Below are positions 50,092-59,562 of a stretch of DNA of 64,000 nt, piece by piece. Positions within the stretch are counted from its first letter, which is position 1; each line of letters opens with the position of its first letter. The notes under the pieces are model-generated. The model saw only the letters and a list, made by a program, of their open reading frames with translations. It had not been told where the DNA came from and did not search any database. The stretch comes from Mesorhizobium_B sp035998495 (GTDB lineage: Bacteria; Pseudomonadota; Alphaproteobacteria; Rhizobiales; Rhizobiaceae): NCBI GenBank assembly GCA_035998495.1, contig DASYHP010000058.1, forward strand, positions 46,903 through 110,902, written 5' to 3'. A program made the position numbers and the translations under genes.

Positions 50092-51532
50092 GGCGGAAAG
50101 GGAGAGGGTCAGCCGAGACGCTGAGCGCATCCGGGCCCGGTGCCAGACGCTTGCGGGATTCGTGCGGGAGGCATGGCATGTGCTGGAGCCCGGCAACCGC
50201 TACGTCCATGGCTGGCACGTCGACGCCCTTTGCATGCACATGGAGGCGATCACGGACGGCCGGATCACCCGCCTCCTGATCAACATTCCGCCCGGCACGA
50301 TGAAGTCGCTGCTGGCGTCGGTTCTGTGGCCGGCGTGGGAATGGGGTCCGAAGGGTCTGGCCCGGCTGCGCTATCTTACAACCTCCTATTCCGAGGGCTA
50401 CGTGAAGCGCGACAGCCGGCGCATGCGGGATCTGGTGTCGAGCGAGTGGTTCACCTCGCTCTGGCCGGAGGTGCAGCTTGTTCGGGCCGGCGAGGCATCG
50501 TTCGCCAACACGGCCACAGGATTTCGCGAGGGTGTTCCCTTCGCCTCGCTCACCGGCGGTCGCGGGCATCGCGTCATCATCGACGATCCGCATTCGACAG
50601 AGACGGCGGAAAGCCCAGCAGAGAGGGCGCGGACCACGCGCATCTTCCGGGAATCGGTCCCGTCCCGTTTGGTCGATCCTCAAACCTCGGCAATCGTCGT
50701 GATCATGCAAAGGCTGCACGAGGACGATGTGTCCGGCCAGGCGATCAAGCTTCACCTCGGCTACGAGCACCTGATGCTGCCGATGGAGTTTGAGCCGGAG
50801 CGCCGGTGCCATACCTCCATCGGCTTCACCGATCCGCGCACCTACGAGGGCGAACTGCTCTTTCCCGAGCGCTTCCCGCGGGAGGTGGTTGACCGCGACA
50901 AGGTGCCGATGGGCTCCTATGCGGTGGCAGGACAATTTCAGCAGCGCCCGGTGCCGAGAGAGGGCGGGCTGTTTAAGCGGGAATGGTTCGAGGGCAAGTT
51001 CATCGGCTCCGCACCGCAGGGAACCCGGTGGGTTCGGCATTGGGATCTGGCGGCAACCGCCAAGTCCAATGCAGCTCGGACGGCAGGCGTGAAACTGGGC
51101 AGGGCGCCGGACGGGCGGTTCATCGTCGGCCACGTCGCCAAGACGCAGTCCGAAGGCAACGAGGTTCGCGTGCTCATCAAGAGCATCGCGGAAACGGATG
51201 GGCGCACGGTGGAAATCAGCCTGCCCCAAGATCCCGGCCAAGCCGGCAAGGTGCAGGCGCGTGACTTCGTTTCGATGCTCGCCGGCTGGAATGTCCGCGC
51301 CGAGCCGGAAACTGGCGACAAGGTGACGAGAGCCGAGCCCTTCGCGGCTCAATGCGAGGCAGGCAACGTGTTCATCGTGCAAGGCGACTGGAATGCCGAC
51401 TACCTCGACGAGCTCTGTCTCTTTCCGGGCGGCACGTTCAAGGATCAGGTCGACGCCAGCTCCGGCGCGTTCGGGCGATTGTTGAAGCGGCCGGCGCAGA
51501 CCACGACTTCCACCGTCGTCGGGATGTTCTGA
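50048..51532 (+). CDS. Terminase large subunit
   Basis: 494 residues from ATG 50048. ATPase: P-loop INIPPGTMKSLLASV (about 79-93; PPGTMKS), Walker B HRVIIDDPHS (174-183) and motif C-like VVIMQRLHEDDVSG. C-terminal RNase H-like nuclease with RHWDLAATAKSNAA, whose Asp is a likely metal ligand, and SLPQDPGQAGK. Cuts and translocates phage DNA into the prohead. The small subunit is encoded directly upstream. Confidence 0.9.
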   Translation: MMRLIRAERARRAAEAERERVSRDAERIRARCQTLAGFVREAWHVLEPGNRYVHGWHVDALCMHMEAITDGRITRLLINIPPGTMKSLLASVLWPAWEWGPKGLARLRYLTTSYSEGYVKRDSRRMRDLVSSEWFTSLWPEVQLVRAGEASFANTATGFREGVPFASLTGGRGHRVIIDDPHSTETAESPAERARTTRIFRESVPSRLVDPQTSAIVVIMQRLHEDDVSGQAIKLHLGYEHLMLPMEFEPERRCHTSIGFTDPRTYEGELLFPERFPREVVDRDKVPMGSYAVAGQFQQRPVPREGGLFKREWFEGKFIGSAPQGTRWVRHWDLAATAKSNAARTAGVKLGRAPDGRFIVGHVAKTQSEGNEVRVLIKSIAETDGRTVEISLPQDPGQAGKVQARDFVSMLAGWNVRAEPETGDKVTRAEPFAAQCEAGNVFIVQGDWNADYLDELCLFPGGTFKDQVDASSGAFGRLLKRPAQTTTSTVVGMF

Positions 51533-51533
51533 C

Positions 51534-52925
51534 GTGGCCGGCAAGGTAAGCGACAAGCATCCCGATTGGACCGATCGGGCGGCGGAATGGGCGATGCTTC
51601 GCCATGCCGCCCGCGGCGAGCAAGACGTGAAGGGGCAGGGCGACAAGTACCTGCCGATGCCGTCGGGCTTCCGTGCCCAGTTGGACAGCGGCGCGGCGAT
51701 GTATCGGGCCTATCAGACCCGAGCGCAATTCCCCGACCTTCTCGCCCCCACCGTTCGCGGCATGGTCGGCGTGATCCACCGCACCGAAGCGCAGATCGAC
51801 ATGCCGGACGCCATGGAAGGCCTCTGGGAGCGCGCGACACGAGACGGGCTGCCCTTGGAGGCTCTTCACCGCCGGATCACCGGAGAGCTTCTTCTGACGG
51901 GCCGCTACGGGCTCCTGGCGGACGCTGCGGCGGAAGGCTCTGATCTGCCGTTCCTCGCCGGCTACACGGCCGAGTGCGTCATCAACTGGGCAGACGAGCG
52001 GGACTTCTTCGTGCTCGACGAAAGCGGGCTCGAGCGCGACGACTTCGAGTGGAAGGCCGTCAAGCGCCACCGCGTGCTGCGGCTGACCGAAGGACGCTAC
52101 GAGGTCGAGACTTACGACAACGAGGCGAAGAACGAAGCCGGGGCGCAACCGACCGCCCGGGGTGGAGGAACGCTCGACGCCATTCCGTTCGTGGTGATCG
52201 GCTCACGAGATCTGTCCGTGAGCGTGGACGAGCCACCCTTGATCGGCGTGGCCCGTGCTGCCCTGGCGATCTACCGCCTCGACGCCGACTATCGTCACCA
52301 GCTCTACATGACGGGGCAGGAAACGCTCTTCGTGTTCGGCGGGGATGCTCCCTCGGCCGTGGGTGCCGGGGTGGTGGTATCGATCAAACCCGAGGGCGAC
52401 GGCAAGCAGGCGGACGCCAAGTATGTCGGCCCGGCCGGCACTGGCATCGCGGCACACCGCACCGCCATTCTGGACGAGCGGCAGAACGCGGCGGCGGCGG
52501 GCGCCAGGCTGTTCGATGCCGAGAAGAAGACCGCGGAGAGCGGGGACGCCCTTCGCATCCGGTATGCGGCTCAGACGGCCACTCTCGTTTCCATCGCCCA
52601 GGCGAGCGCCCAAGGGTTGGAGAAGGGGCTGCGGCACGTCGCGGTGATGATGGGGCTCGATCCCGCCTCGGTGGTGGTCAAGCCGAACCTCTCCTTCGTG
52701 GACGCCACACTGAGCCCCGAGGAAGCCAACAAGCTCGTGGCGCTCTGGCAGAACAACGCGATCTCCTACCAGACCCTCTATGAGAACCTACAGCGCGGGG
52801 AGGTGGCCTCTGCCGAGCGCGACCACGAAGCCGAGCTCGCGCTGATGGACAAGGAGATGGTGCGGGAGGACTTGACCGAAGTCAGTGGCCTGCTCCCACC
52901 GCCAGCCAATCAGCCCGCCGCATAG
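51534..52925 (+). CDS. Phage portal protein (DUF4055 family)
   Basis: 463 residues, GTG start one base after the terminase stop. LPMPSGFRAQLDSGAAMYRA, FPDLLAPTVRGMVGVIH and GELLLTGRYGLLAD are DUF4055 blocks. In this type the C-terminus (ATLSPEEANKLVALWQNNA) is helical. Forms the dodecameric ring at the head vertex. Confidence 0.85.
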   Translation: MAGKVSDKHPDWTDRAAEWAMLRHAARGEQDVKGQGDKYLPMPSGFRAQLDSGAAMYRAYQTRAQFPDLLAPTVRGMVGVIHRTEAQIDMPDAMEGLWERATRDGLPLEALHRRITGELLLTGRYGLLADAAAEGSDLPFLAGYTAECVINWADERDFFVLDESGLERDDFEWKAVKRHRVLRLTEGRYEVETYDNEAKNEAGAQPTARGGGTLDAIPFVVIGSRDLSVSVDEPPLIGVARAALAIYRLDADYRHQLYMTGQETLFVFGGDAPSAVGAGVVVSIKPEGDGKQADAKYVGPAGTGIAAHRTAILDERQNAAAAGARLFDAEKKTAESGDALRIRYAAQTATLVSIAQASAQGLEKGLRHVAVMMGLDPASVVVKPNLSFVDATLSPEEANKLVALWQNNAISYQTLYENLQRGEVASAERDHEAELALMDKEMVREDLTEVSGLLPPPANQPAA

Positions 52926-52975
52926 GCGGGTTTTTCATGTCGGGCGAGGCCTGACGCAACCCAGGAGGCGAGCCG

Positions 52976-53758
52976 ATGGCTCTTAAGACGATTATCGACA
53001 ACCTCGACGAGGTGTCCGAGGCACTACGTGGCGAATACAAGGAGATCGACGGCAAGTTCGTTCTCGACCTCGATGGGGTCAACGATCACCCTGCCGTGGT
53101 GAACCTGAAGTCGGCGCACGAGCGGCAGAAGCAGACCAACCGCACGCTCAGCACGGAGCTTGCCTCCGCCAAGGAGCGGCTGGAGGGACTGCCGGATGAC
53201 TTCGACGCAGATGCCTACGAGGCGCTACGTCAGCAAGCCGAAGGCAAGGAGCCGCCGAAGCTCGACGAGCGCCTCAACGCGCAGAAGACGCAGCTCGAGG
53301 CCAAGTTCGCGAAGGATCGCCAGAAGCTCGAAGACCGCGCCGCCAAACTGGAGAAATCCCTGCGTCGCACGAAGATCGATGAGGGTTTGACCAAGGCTTT
53401 GCTCGATGCCGGCGTGGACAAGCAGTTCCTGCCCGCGGCCAAGGCGCTTCTGAAGGAAAAGGGGCAGATCAAGCTCGTCGAGGAAGACGATGACGTTGAG
53501 GTTTTCGCCGATGACGGCGTGAACGACCGGACGCCTCTCACCGACTACGTGAAGAAGTGGGCCGGCGAGGATGAAGGGAAGCCCTTCATCGCCAAGGCCA
53601 CAGGCGGGGACGCCAAGGGCGGCAACGGCCGGACCTTCGGCGAGAACCCGTTCGATCCCAAGAACCCGAACAAGACGAAGCAGCAGGAGCTGATCGTCGC
53701 AAACGACGCCAAGGCTCGTCAAATGGCCGAGAGCGTGGGCGTGAAGCCCTACTGGTAA
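52976..53758 (+). CDS. Capsid scaffolding protein
   Basis: 260 residues. AGGAGG upstream of ATG 52976. Long charged coiled coil (HERQKQTNRTLSTELASAKE to about residue 140), acidic middle and a C-terminal TKQQELIVANDAKARQMAES. Position between portal and capsid, composition and length fit a scaffold that is lost on head maturation. Confidence 0.78.
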   Translation: MALKTIIDNLDEVSEALRGEYKEIDGKFVLDLDGVNDHPAVVNLKSAHERQKQTNRTLSTELASAKERLEGLPDDFDADAYEALRQQAEGKEPPKLDERLNAQKTQLEAKFAKDRQKLEDRAAKLEKSLRRTKIDEGLTKALLDAGVDKQFLPAAKALLKEKGQIKLVEEDDDVEVFADDGVNDRTPLTDYVKKWAGEDEGKPFIAKATGGDAKGGNGRTFGENPFDPKNPNKTKQQELIVANDAKARQMAESVGVKPYW

Positions 53759-53860
53759 CCACCCGCCTACCGGCGTCGAGGACGCCACCAGCCAAAGCAG
53801 CCGGGCCCGAAGGGATGGCTGATCCCAGACCCCAACCCATCCCTTGAAAGGAACCACGCC

Positions 53861-54895
53861 ATGGCGACGACTCGCCTCGCGGACGTCATCTACGGCCCGC
53901 TCTTTCTCCCAACTGCGCGCGCGGAAATCGTTGCCCAGTCGCTTCTCCGGACATCCGGAATCGCGGTGGCCGATCCAATGGTTCAGCGGTTTGCGAATGG
54001 CCCCGGCGACATCGTTCAGATGCCGTTCTGGAACCCTCTGACGGGGCCTTCCAACGTCTCGACCGACGACCCGGCGCAGACCGCCACGCCGAAGAAGCTC
54101 ACTCAAGGGCAGGACATGGCGCGCAAGATCCGGCGCAACATCGGCGTCCAGTCCGCCGATCTCGTCGGCTCGCTGATCGGCGAAGACCCGCTCACCGAAG
54201 TTGCCCGCCAAATCGGCTCCTACTGGGTCGGCGAGGAACAGAGGATCATGATCTCGATCCTTAACGGCATCTTCGCCGCCGCGTCCATGGCAGGCAACGT
54301 TCTCCCTGCGGCGCACGAGGACCCGGCCGGCAGCGCGGGCGCCAATGCCGTCACCCTCGACCCCGATGTGGCGGCCAACGCTCATGCGCTGCTCGGCGAC
54401 CGCGGCGGCACCCTCGTCGCCATTGCCGTTCACTCGCGCATCTTCTGGAACTGGGTCGCGGCAGGCTCGATCGAATGGCGGGAGAACCCGGCCGCGATGG
54501 GGCCCAACGACCCGAACTTCCTGATCCCGTACTGGCAGGGTAAGCGCGTCATCTACTCCGATGACTTGCCGCGCCGCGCCGGCACAACCAGTGGCTACGT
54601 CTACACGAGCTACCTCTTTGCCAACGGCTCGATCGGCTACGCGGAAGCGACGGGAGATGGCGGTCCGCAGAACCCGGTGGGCATCGAACGCCTCGAGGCC
54701 GCCGGCAACGGCGAGGGCATTGAGACAGTCTGGTATCGCCGCCACTGGGTCATGCACCCCCGCGGCATCGCCTTCACGGGCACACCGGCCTCGGCGGCAG
54801 GCGTTACCGATGCTGAGCTCGCCACGGCTGCCAACTGGACGCGGGTTTACGACCCGAAGCTCGTTCGGCTCGTCGCGGTGACCACCAACGGATGA
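53861..54895 (+). CDS. Major capsid protein (Gp13-like)
   Basis: 344 residues, starting ATTRLADVIYGPLFLPTARA. SADLVGSLIGEDPLTEVARQ and YWVGEEQRIMISILNGIF match the capsid family found in siphophages with DUF4055 portals. HK97-type fold expected. The 102-bp gap before it holds a good Shine-Dalgarno (AAAGGAA) near 53,848. Confidence 0.82.
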   Translation: MATTRLADVIYGPLFLPTARAEIVAQSLLRTSGIAVADPMVQRFANGPGDIVQMPFWNPLTGPSNVSTDDPAQTATPKKLTQGQDMARKIRRNIGVQSADLVGSLIGEDPLTEVARQIGSYWVGEEQRIMISILNGIFAAASMAGNVLPAAHEDPAGSAGANAVTLDPDVAANAHALLGDRGGTLVAIAVHSRIFWNWVAAGSIEWRENPAAMGPNDPNFLIPYWQGKRVIYSDDLPRRAGTTSGYVYTSYLFANGSIGYAEATGDGGPQNPVGIERLEAAGNGEGIETVWYRRHWVMHPRGIAFTGTPASAAGVTDAELATAANWTRVYDPKLVRLVAVTTNG

Positions 54896-54955
54896 TGGGG
54901 ATAGCCGGGGATCGCCTCGGCTCCCTCTTCCCCCAAACGAACAGGAGACCCTCCA

Positions 54956-55624
54956 ATGGCAAATGCAGAAACCAGCGCCGATCTCGACCGCGTTCTGCGC
55001 GAGGCTCAGACGGCGGCGGCCCTGCCGCGGAACGCCGAGCGCCTGCTTCTCGAAGAGCAGGCGACGGCCGAAGCCATCTCGCGCCGTGACGAGTCCATGG
55101 CCAACATCATGCGTGGCCGTCAGCTCCGCAGCCCGTACGGGCCGGATGCTCGCGCCGAAGCGGCGGAACAGGCGGCCCAGGCCGAGACTGAATCCGCTGA
55201 ACGGCTCGACGAGCTGAACGCGGTGAGGTTGCCGATTGACCCGGAAGGCCAGGCCGCGCCCCTCGCGGATCGTTCCGGCAATTTCGCCATCAATTCGGAG
55301 GTTGCCGGCACCGGCGGCGTTGGGATCGACTCCTCCAACTCCACAGAAGCCGGCGAGCCCGCGCAGACTGCGGAGGAGGCCGGCGTGGTTTCGCCGATGC
55401 AGCAGCCCGCCCCCACCGCCGCGCCGGCGAAGATCACGCGCGGCAATCAGCCGGTCGAACCTCCCGCCGACGGGGCCTCAAGCGCGGAGATCCCCGAAAA
55501 CTGGCAGGATCTGCCATGGCCCGAGCGTCGCTCGCTTGCCGCCCAGTTCGCCACCACGCCGGTCAAGAACAGCGACGACGCGAACGCGGCAATCGAGGCA
55601 GAGCTGAAGCGCCGGGAAGCCTGA
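54956..55624 (+). CDS. Phage structural hypothetical protein, low complexity
   Basis: 222 residues, Ala/Glu/Pro-rich; the N-terminal 100 residues form a helix (RVLREAQTAAALPRNAERLL), the rest is disordered (TAAPAKITRGNQPVEPPADG), ending with a helix. Between capsid and connector; might be a head decoration or linker protein. Not recognised. Confidence 0.5.
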   Translation: MANAETSADLDRVLREAQTAAALPRNAERLLLEEQATAEAISRRDESMANIMRGRQLRSPYGPDARAEAAEQAAQAETESAERLDELNAVRLPIDPEGQAAPLADRSGNFAINSEVAGTGGVGIDSSNSTEAGEPAQTAEEAGVVSPMQQPAPTAAPAKITRGNQPVEPPADGASSAEIPENWQDLPWPERRSLAAQFATTPVKNSDDANAAIEAELKRREA

Positions 55625-55654
55625 GCCGCGCAAAGGGTATAGGGAGGCCGCCGC

Positions 55655-56140
55655 ATGGCGTTCTACGGCACGGCTGCGGCCTTCCAGCCTTACTGCACGG
55701 CGCGGGGCTACACGGTCCCGGCCGGAGACGTGGAGCCTGCGCTCACGCGGGGCTCCGCTTTTATAGACGGGACTTACGGCAGCCGGTTTCCTGGTCGCAA
55801 GGCTGGGGGCAGGGGCCAGGCGCTGGCGTGGCCTCGCGTTGGAGCCGTGGACGGGAACGGCGACGCCATCGCCTCGGACGAAGTTCCGGCAGAGGTGGAG
55901 CACGCCACGTATGAGGCCGCATTGCGCGAGCTTCGGTCGCCTAGCTCCCTCATGCCCGATTTTGTCGCCGCGCAAGCCGTGAAGCGCGAGCGGGTCGACG
56001 TCATCGAGACCGAGTACTTCGCGGGCGGCTCGGCCAATGACGTTCGGCCTGTGATCGCGGTGATCGACGGGCTCTTGGCGGGGCTTCTCACCTCGCCGCT
56101 TCATGCCTCCACGCAGGCAAGCTGGCCGGTGCGGGCGTGA
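55655..56140 (+). CDS. Head-tail connector, DnaT-like family
   Basis: 161 residues. FYGTAAAFQPYCTARGYTVP, RGSAFIDGTYGSRFPGRKAG, QALAWPRVGA, VEHATYEAALRELRSP are typical of the phage family named putative DnaT-like, which functions in head-tail joining. Stop overlaps the next GTG. Confidence 0.72.
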   Translation: MAFYGTAAAFQPYCTARGYTVPAGDVEPALTRGSAFIDGTYGSRFPGRKAGGRGQALAWPRVGAVDGNGDAIASDEVPAEVEHATYEAALRELRSPSSLMPDFVAAQAVKRERVDVIETEYFAGGSANDVRPVIAVIDGLLAGLLTSPLHASTQASWPVRA

Positions 56141-56499
56141 CCACCTTCGACTACGCCAAGCCCCGCGCCACGGCTGACCGGCTGTTGACGCGGTTCGGGC
56201 AGGCCGCCGTGCTCCGCCGACCGGGGGAGGGCTCAGGCGACCCCTGGAACGAGACTGCCGGCACGCCAGGCGATCACCCCGTGACCGTCACGGTCTTCGA
56301 CTACACGGCCCAGGACCGGCAGGGCACGGCGATCCAAGAGTTCGACAAGCGTGTTCTGATGTCGGCGCAAGGGCTTGAAATCATGCCGTCCGATAGCAGC
56401 GACACGCTACTAATCGGCGAGCAAGAGCACGCCATCATCTCGGTCAAAACGCTGGCGCCTGCGGGTGAGGCGGTGATGTTTGAGCTGCAGGTGCGCTGA
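56137..56499 (+). CDS. Putative head completion / connector protein
   Basis: 120 residues, GTG start in a GTGA overlap. TADRLLTRFGQAAVLRRPGE, VTVTVFDYTAQDRQGTAIQE, LIGEQEHAIISVKTLAPAGE resemble phage minor structural proteins of the connector type. Function by position. Confidence 0.6.
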   Translation: MTTFDYAKPRATADRLLTRFGQAAVLRRPGEGSGDPWNETAGTPGDHPVTVTVFDYTAQDRQGTAIQEFDKRVLMSAQGLEIMPSDSSDTLLIGEQEHAIISVKTLAPAGEAVMFELQVR

Positions 56500-56723
56500 T
56501 GACCGCGAAGGTTGTTGAGCTCGTCCCTGAAGTGGTTGGCGAGGGTTTTCGCTTCGACCCTGACAAGATCCTCGAAGAGGCCAAAGGGCAGGGTTTCACC
56601 ACCGTTGCGGTGCTTGCCGAGTGCGAAGACGGCTCCTTCTGGGTGAGCGGCTCGGCCAATGCCGGCGAGACGTTGATCCTCATGGAGAAGGCCAAGCGCC
56701 AGATCGTGTTCGGCGAGGACTGA
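56499..56723 (+). CDS. Small phage hypothetical protein
   Basis: 74 residues: VVELVPEVVGEGFRFDPDKI, LEEAKGQGFTTVAVLAECED, then VSGSANAGETLILMEKAKRQ. Resembles small accessory proteins frequently encoded beside connector genes. One-base overlap with the upstream gene. Confidence 0.5.
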   Translation: MTAKVVELVPEVVGEGFRFDPDKILEEAKGQGFTTVAVLAECEDGSFWVSGSANAGETLILMEKAKRQIVFGED

Positions 56724-57749
56724 ATGGCCCGCGGCCTCGACTTCGACGCGCTCACGGCGGAATGGGAGCCGCGCCTGCGGGATGCCTTCCTGCGCGCCGT
56801 GGCCGAGATCGCAAACCGGGTGCAAATTTCAACCGTCGCCCAGCTTCTGGATCGCGGCGACATCGAGGGCGCGGTGAGGGCCGTGGGGATCGACGAACTC
56901 GACTTCCGCGACCTCGACAGCCTGATCGCCCAAAGCTTTGACGCCGGTGGAAAGGCCACGGAAACGGCGATTCCCGCGCTTCGCGAGCCGCTTGGGGGCG
57001 TGGTGCGCTTTCGGTTCGATGTAAGGAACCCGCGGGCCGAAGAGTGGGCCAGGGAACGCTCTTCAACCCTTGTGCGCGAGATCGTGGAGGACCAGCGCAC
57101 GGCCATTCGGCAGAGCATGGCGTCGGGGCTGGAAAGGGGGCTCAACCCCCGCACGGTCGCCCTGGACTTGGCCGGTAGGATGCCCGCAGGACGCAACGAG
57201 CGGGTGGGGGGCATCATAGGCCTTACAAGCCAGCAGGAGCGCTGGGTGGCCGCCTATGCCGAGGAACTGACGTCCGGCGATCCGGAGGCGATGCGCAACG
57301 CGCTCAAGCGTGGGCTGAGGGACAAGCGCTTCGACCGGACAATCGAGAAGGCCATCCGCGAAGGGAAGCCGCTGCCGGCCGACACGGTGGCGAGGCTGCG
57401 CACGCTCTATGCCTCTCGCGCCTTGAAATACCGAGCCGACGTGATCTCACGCAACGAGACGATCCGAGCCTTGGGCGCCGCACAGACCGAAGCCTACGAC
57501 CAGGCCATCGAGCGCGGGAACGTCCAGGAAGGCTCAATCCGCAAGTTCTGGTTCACGGCGCGGGATGAACGGGTGCGCTCAACGCACCGCATGATCCCGG
57601 GCATGAATAAGGACGGCCGGGCCTGGAAAGAGCCTTTCGCCACCCCAACGGGGCCGAGCATGCACGCCCCGCACTCGATCGACATCATGTGCCGCTGCCA
57701 CGAACGGGTGCGGATCGACTATTTCGCTTCGCTGAGACAAGCGGCCTGA
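56724..57749 (+). CDS. Minor head protein (MuF / head morphogenesis type)
   Basis: 341 residues starting at ATG 56724 directly after the previous stop. The C-terminal domain has YRADVISRNETIRALGAAQT, KFWFTARDERVRSTHRM, and MHAPHSIDIMCRCHERVRID, the SPP1-gp7/MuF motif with conserved Cys/His. It may be packaged in the head or close the neck. It is unusually placed after the connectors, not next to the portal. Confidence 0.75.
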   Translation: MARGLDFDALTAEWEPRLRDAFLRAVAEIANRVQISTVAQLLDRGDIEGAVRAVGIDELDFRDLDSLIAQSFDAGGKATETAIPALREPLGGVVRFRFDVRNPRAEEWARERSSTLVREIVEDQRTAIRQSMASGLERGLNPRTVALDLAGRMPAGRNERVGGIIGLTSQQERWVAAYAEELTSGDPEAMRNALKRGLRDKRFDRTIEKAIREGKPLPADTVARLRTLYASRALKYRADVISRNETIRALGAAQTEAYDQAIERGNVQEGSIRKFWFTARDERVRSTHRMIPGMNKDGRAWKEPFATPTGPSMHAPHSIDIMCRCHERVRIDYFASLRQAA

Positions 57750-57750
57750 C

Positions 57751-58179
57751 GTGGCGACCACCACGCTCAACTTTGCAGCCCAGGTGGATGCCTGGGTCCG
57801 CGAAACCGAAGTCCGCATGCTCGCCGTGTTCCGCACCGCGGCGCAGTTCGTCGTCGAGGATGTGCTCGACCGGACGCCGGTGGACACCGGCTATCTCCGG
57901 GCAAGCCTCACGGTCACGACAACCGGGCCATTACCCATCCGCGAGAATGCCCAGCCGGCGGAAGGACAGACATACACCGTCCAGCCCTATGCGCTTTCGA
58001 TTGCCGGCGCTGAGATCGGCGACACCGTGTTCGCCTCCTTCGTCGCTGGGTATGCCGGGCATGTCGAATACGGGGCCAAGGGAAGGGCAGGGAGGGCGAT
58101 GGTGAGGCTCGCCGCCCAGAACTGGCCCGTTCACGTGGATCGCGCTGTGGCGGCGGCTAAGGCCCGTTCCGGGGCGTAA
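57751..58179 (+). CDS. HK97 gp10-like tail completion protein
   Basis: 142 residues, GTG start. FVVEDVLDRTPVDTGYLRAS, YAGHVEYGAKGRAGRAMVRL are family blocks of the tail-component gp10 proteins. Overlaps tail-to-tail by 23 bases with a leftward small gene. Confidence 0.78.
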   Translation: MATTTLNFAAQVDAWVRETEVRMLAVFRTAAQFVVEDVLDRTPVDTGYLRASLTVTTTGPLPIRENAQPAEGQTYTVQPYALSIAGAEIGDTVFASFVAGYAGHVEYGAKGRAGRAMVRLAAQNWPVHVDRAVAAAKARSGA

Positions 58180-58372
58180 TCCCCGGCACGTCATCCTCGC
58201 CGCGCTCACTCGCCATCAAGAGCCCGAGCTGAAGCAGCCAAATGGAACGCCGGGCGGCTTTCAGGGCCGCATCGGCGCGGACTGTAGCGCCAGGCGCGGT
58301 GCCGAGCATCTCGAGCACGGCATAGAGAAGATCGCCGGCTTGGTTGTCGGATAGCGGTTCATTGTCGTTCAC
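58157..58372 (-). CDS. Small leftward hypothetical protein
   Basis: 71 residues: NEPLSDNQAGDLLYAVLEML, RADAALKAARRSIWLLQLGL. Helical; inserted on the opposite strand between two tail genes. Its leftward orientation inside a late operon suggests a moron or regulator. Unknown function. Confidence 0.45.
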   Translation of the reverse strand: MNDNEPLSDNQAGDLLYAVLEMLGTAPGATVRADAALKAARRSIWLLQLGLLMASERGEDDVPGITPRNGP

Positions 58373-58389
58373 GAGCGAAGGAATAGCAC

Positions 58390-58806
58390 ATGCCGCTCAC
58401 GGCGGAAGCCGCCATTCCTGACGCGCTGTTCCGGCACCTGGACACTCTGACACTCTCGCCGGCCCTGCCCATCGCTTGGCCTGGCAAGCCGTTCACGCCA
58501 CCGGCCGGGGCGTATCTCGAGCTGACGTTCCTGCCGAACACGAACCGGAACCTGTTCCTGGGCAACTCGGATCCGACGCAGCATGTCGGGCTGCTCCAGG
58601 TGACGGTTGTCGGGGCCCCGAAAGAGCAAGTCGTGGCGCTCAACGACATCGCCGGCCGGATCGTCGCCCACTTCGCCAAGGGAACCACCGTCGAGAAAGA
58701 CGGGGTGCGGGTGAGGATCACCGCCAAACCCTCCGTCGCCCCACCGCTGCTCGATGACGGCCGGAAGAGGGTGCCTGTCTCTATTCCGTATCAAGCCTTC
58801 GCTTAG
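58390..58806 (+). CDS. Tail terminator protein (DUF4128)
   Basis: 138 residues. FPGKPFTPP-like PGKPFTPPAGAYLELTFLPN, RNLFLGNSDPTQHVGLLQV and KGTTVEKDGVRVRIT are DUF4128 blocks. Position between gp10-like and tail tube genes supports a tail-terminator (gpU-like) role. Confidence 0.8.
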   Translation: MPLTAEAAIPDALFRHLDTLTLSPALPIAWPGKPFTPPAGAYLELTFLPNTNRNLFLGNSDPTQHVGLLQVTVVGAPKEQVVALNDIAGRIVAHFAKGTTVEKDGVRVRITAKPSVAPPLLDDGRKRVPVSIPYQAFA

Positions 58807-58816
58807 GAGCTGACCC

Positions 58817-59053
58817 ATGGTGGAAAACGAGATCATCTACTCGACGACGCCTGTGCCCGACAAAGGCGGGCGCCGAGCGCTCAACCCGATCTTCTTCGTT
58901 ACCCCCGAGCCGGGCGTGAAGAAGGTCTATCTGAACGGCGACTATCCCGCGCTTCAAGCCGCCTATGAGGATGCTGGCGCTAAGGTCGTGCCGCTGTCCG
59001 ACATGCCCGAAGCCAAGAAGGCCGCCGCGGCCGAAGCCAAGAAGGAGGGCTGA
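58817..59053 (+). CDS. Small phage hypothetical protein before tail tube
   Basis: 78 residues: RRALNPIFFVTPEPGVKKVY, LNGDYPALQAAYEDAGAKV, ends in an Ala/Lys-rich helix. Ten bases after the previous stop and 3 before the tube gene. Not recognised. Confidence 0.5.
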   Translation: MVENEIIYSTTPVPDKGGRRALNPIFFVTPEPGVKKVYLNGDYPALQAAYEDAGAKVVPLSDMPEAKKAAAAEAKKEG

Positions 59054-59056
59054 TCG

Positions 59057-59554
59057 ATGGCTCAGACCAATGCAGGCCGGAAGGTCTACATCGCTTGCAC
59101 CGTGGCAGGCGGCCCCATTCCCCTCGCCCAGCCTACCGATCTCACCGGGTCTGCCTATGCGGCTCTGCTTTGGACCGAGGTGAAGAACGTCGGCATGGTT
59201 GGTGATCGCGGCACGCAGACCAACACCGTCTCCTATGACGAGCTCGGAACGGACGTCACCCAGAAGGGCAAAGGCATCTCGAACGCCGGTGATCCCGACA
59301 TCGAATGCGCCCGCAACCCCACCGATCCCGGCCAGATCGCCATGCGCGCCGCGGCGGCGACCAAGTTCAACTACGCCTTCAAGATCGAGGATGCGGACGC
59401 GCCCGACGCGAACTCTACCAACTCGATCTACTACAACCGCGGGCTCGTCACTGGCCCGCGCCGGCCGGGCGGGCGCAATGAGGACTTCATCCTCGAGATC
59501 TTCACGCTTGGGCTGGTCCAGAAGGAAATCGTCGTCAACCCGACGGCAATCTGA
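59057..59554 (+). CDS. Major tail (tube) protein
   Basis: 165 residues. AQTNAGRKVYIACTVAGGPI, LLWTEVKNVGMVGDRGTQTN, TVSYDELGTDVTQKGKG and DFILEIFTLGLVQKEIVVNP fit the siphophage tail-tube fold (as in lambda gpV-like proteins). Followed by the tail chaperones, as expected. Confidence 0.8.
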   Translation: MAQTNAGRKVYIACTVAGGPIPLAQPTDLTGSAYAALLWTEVKNVGMVGDRGTQTNTVSYDELGTDVTQKGKGISNAGDPDIECARNPTDPGQIAMRAAAATKFNYAFKIEDADAPDANSTNSIYYNRGLVTGPRRPGGRNEDFILEIFTLGLVQKEIVVNPTAI

Positions 59555-59562
59555 GAGCGCCC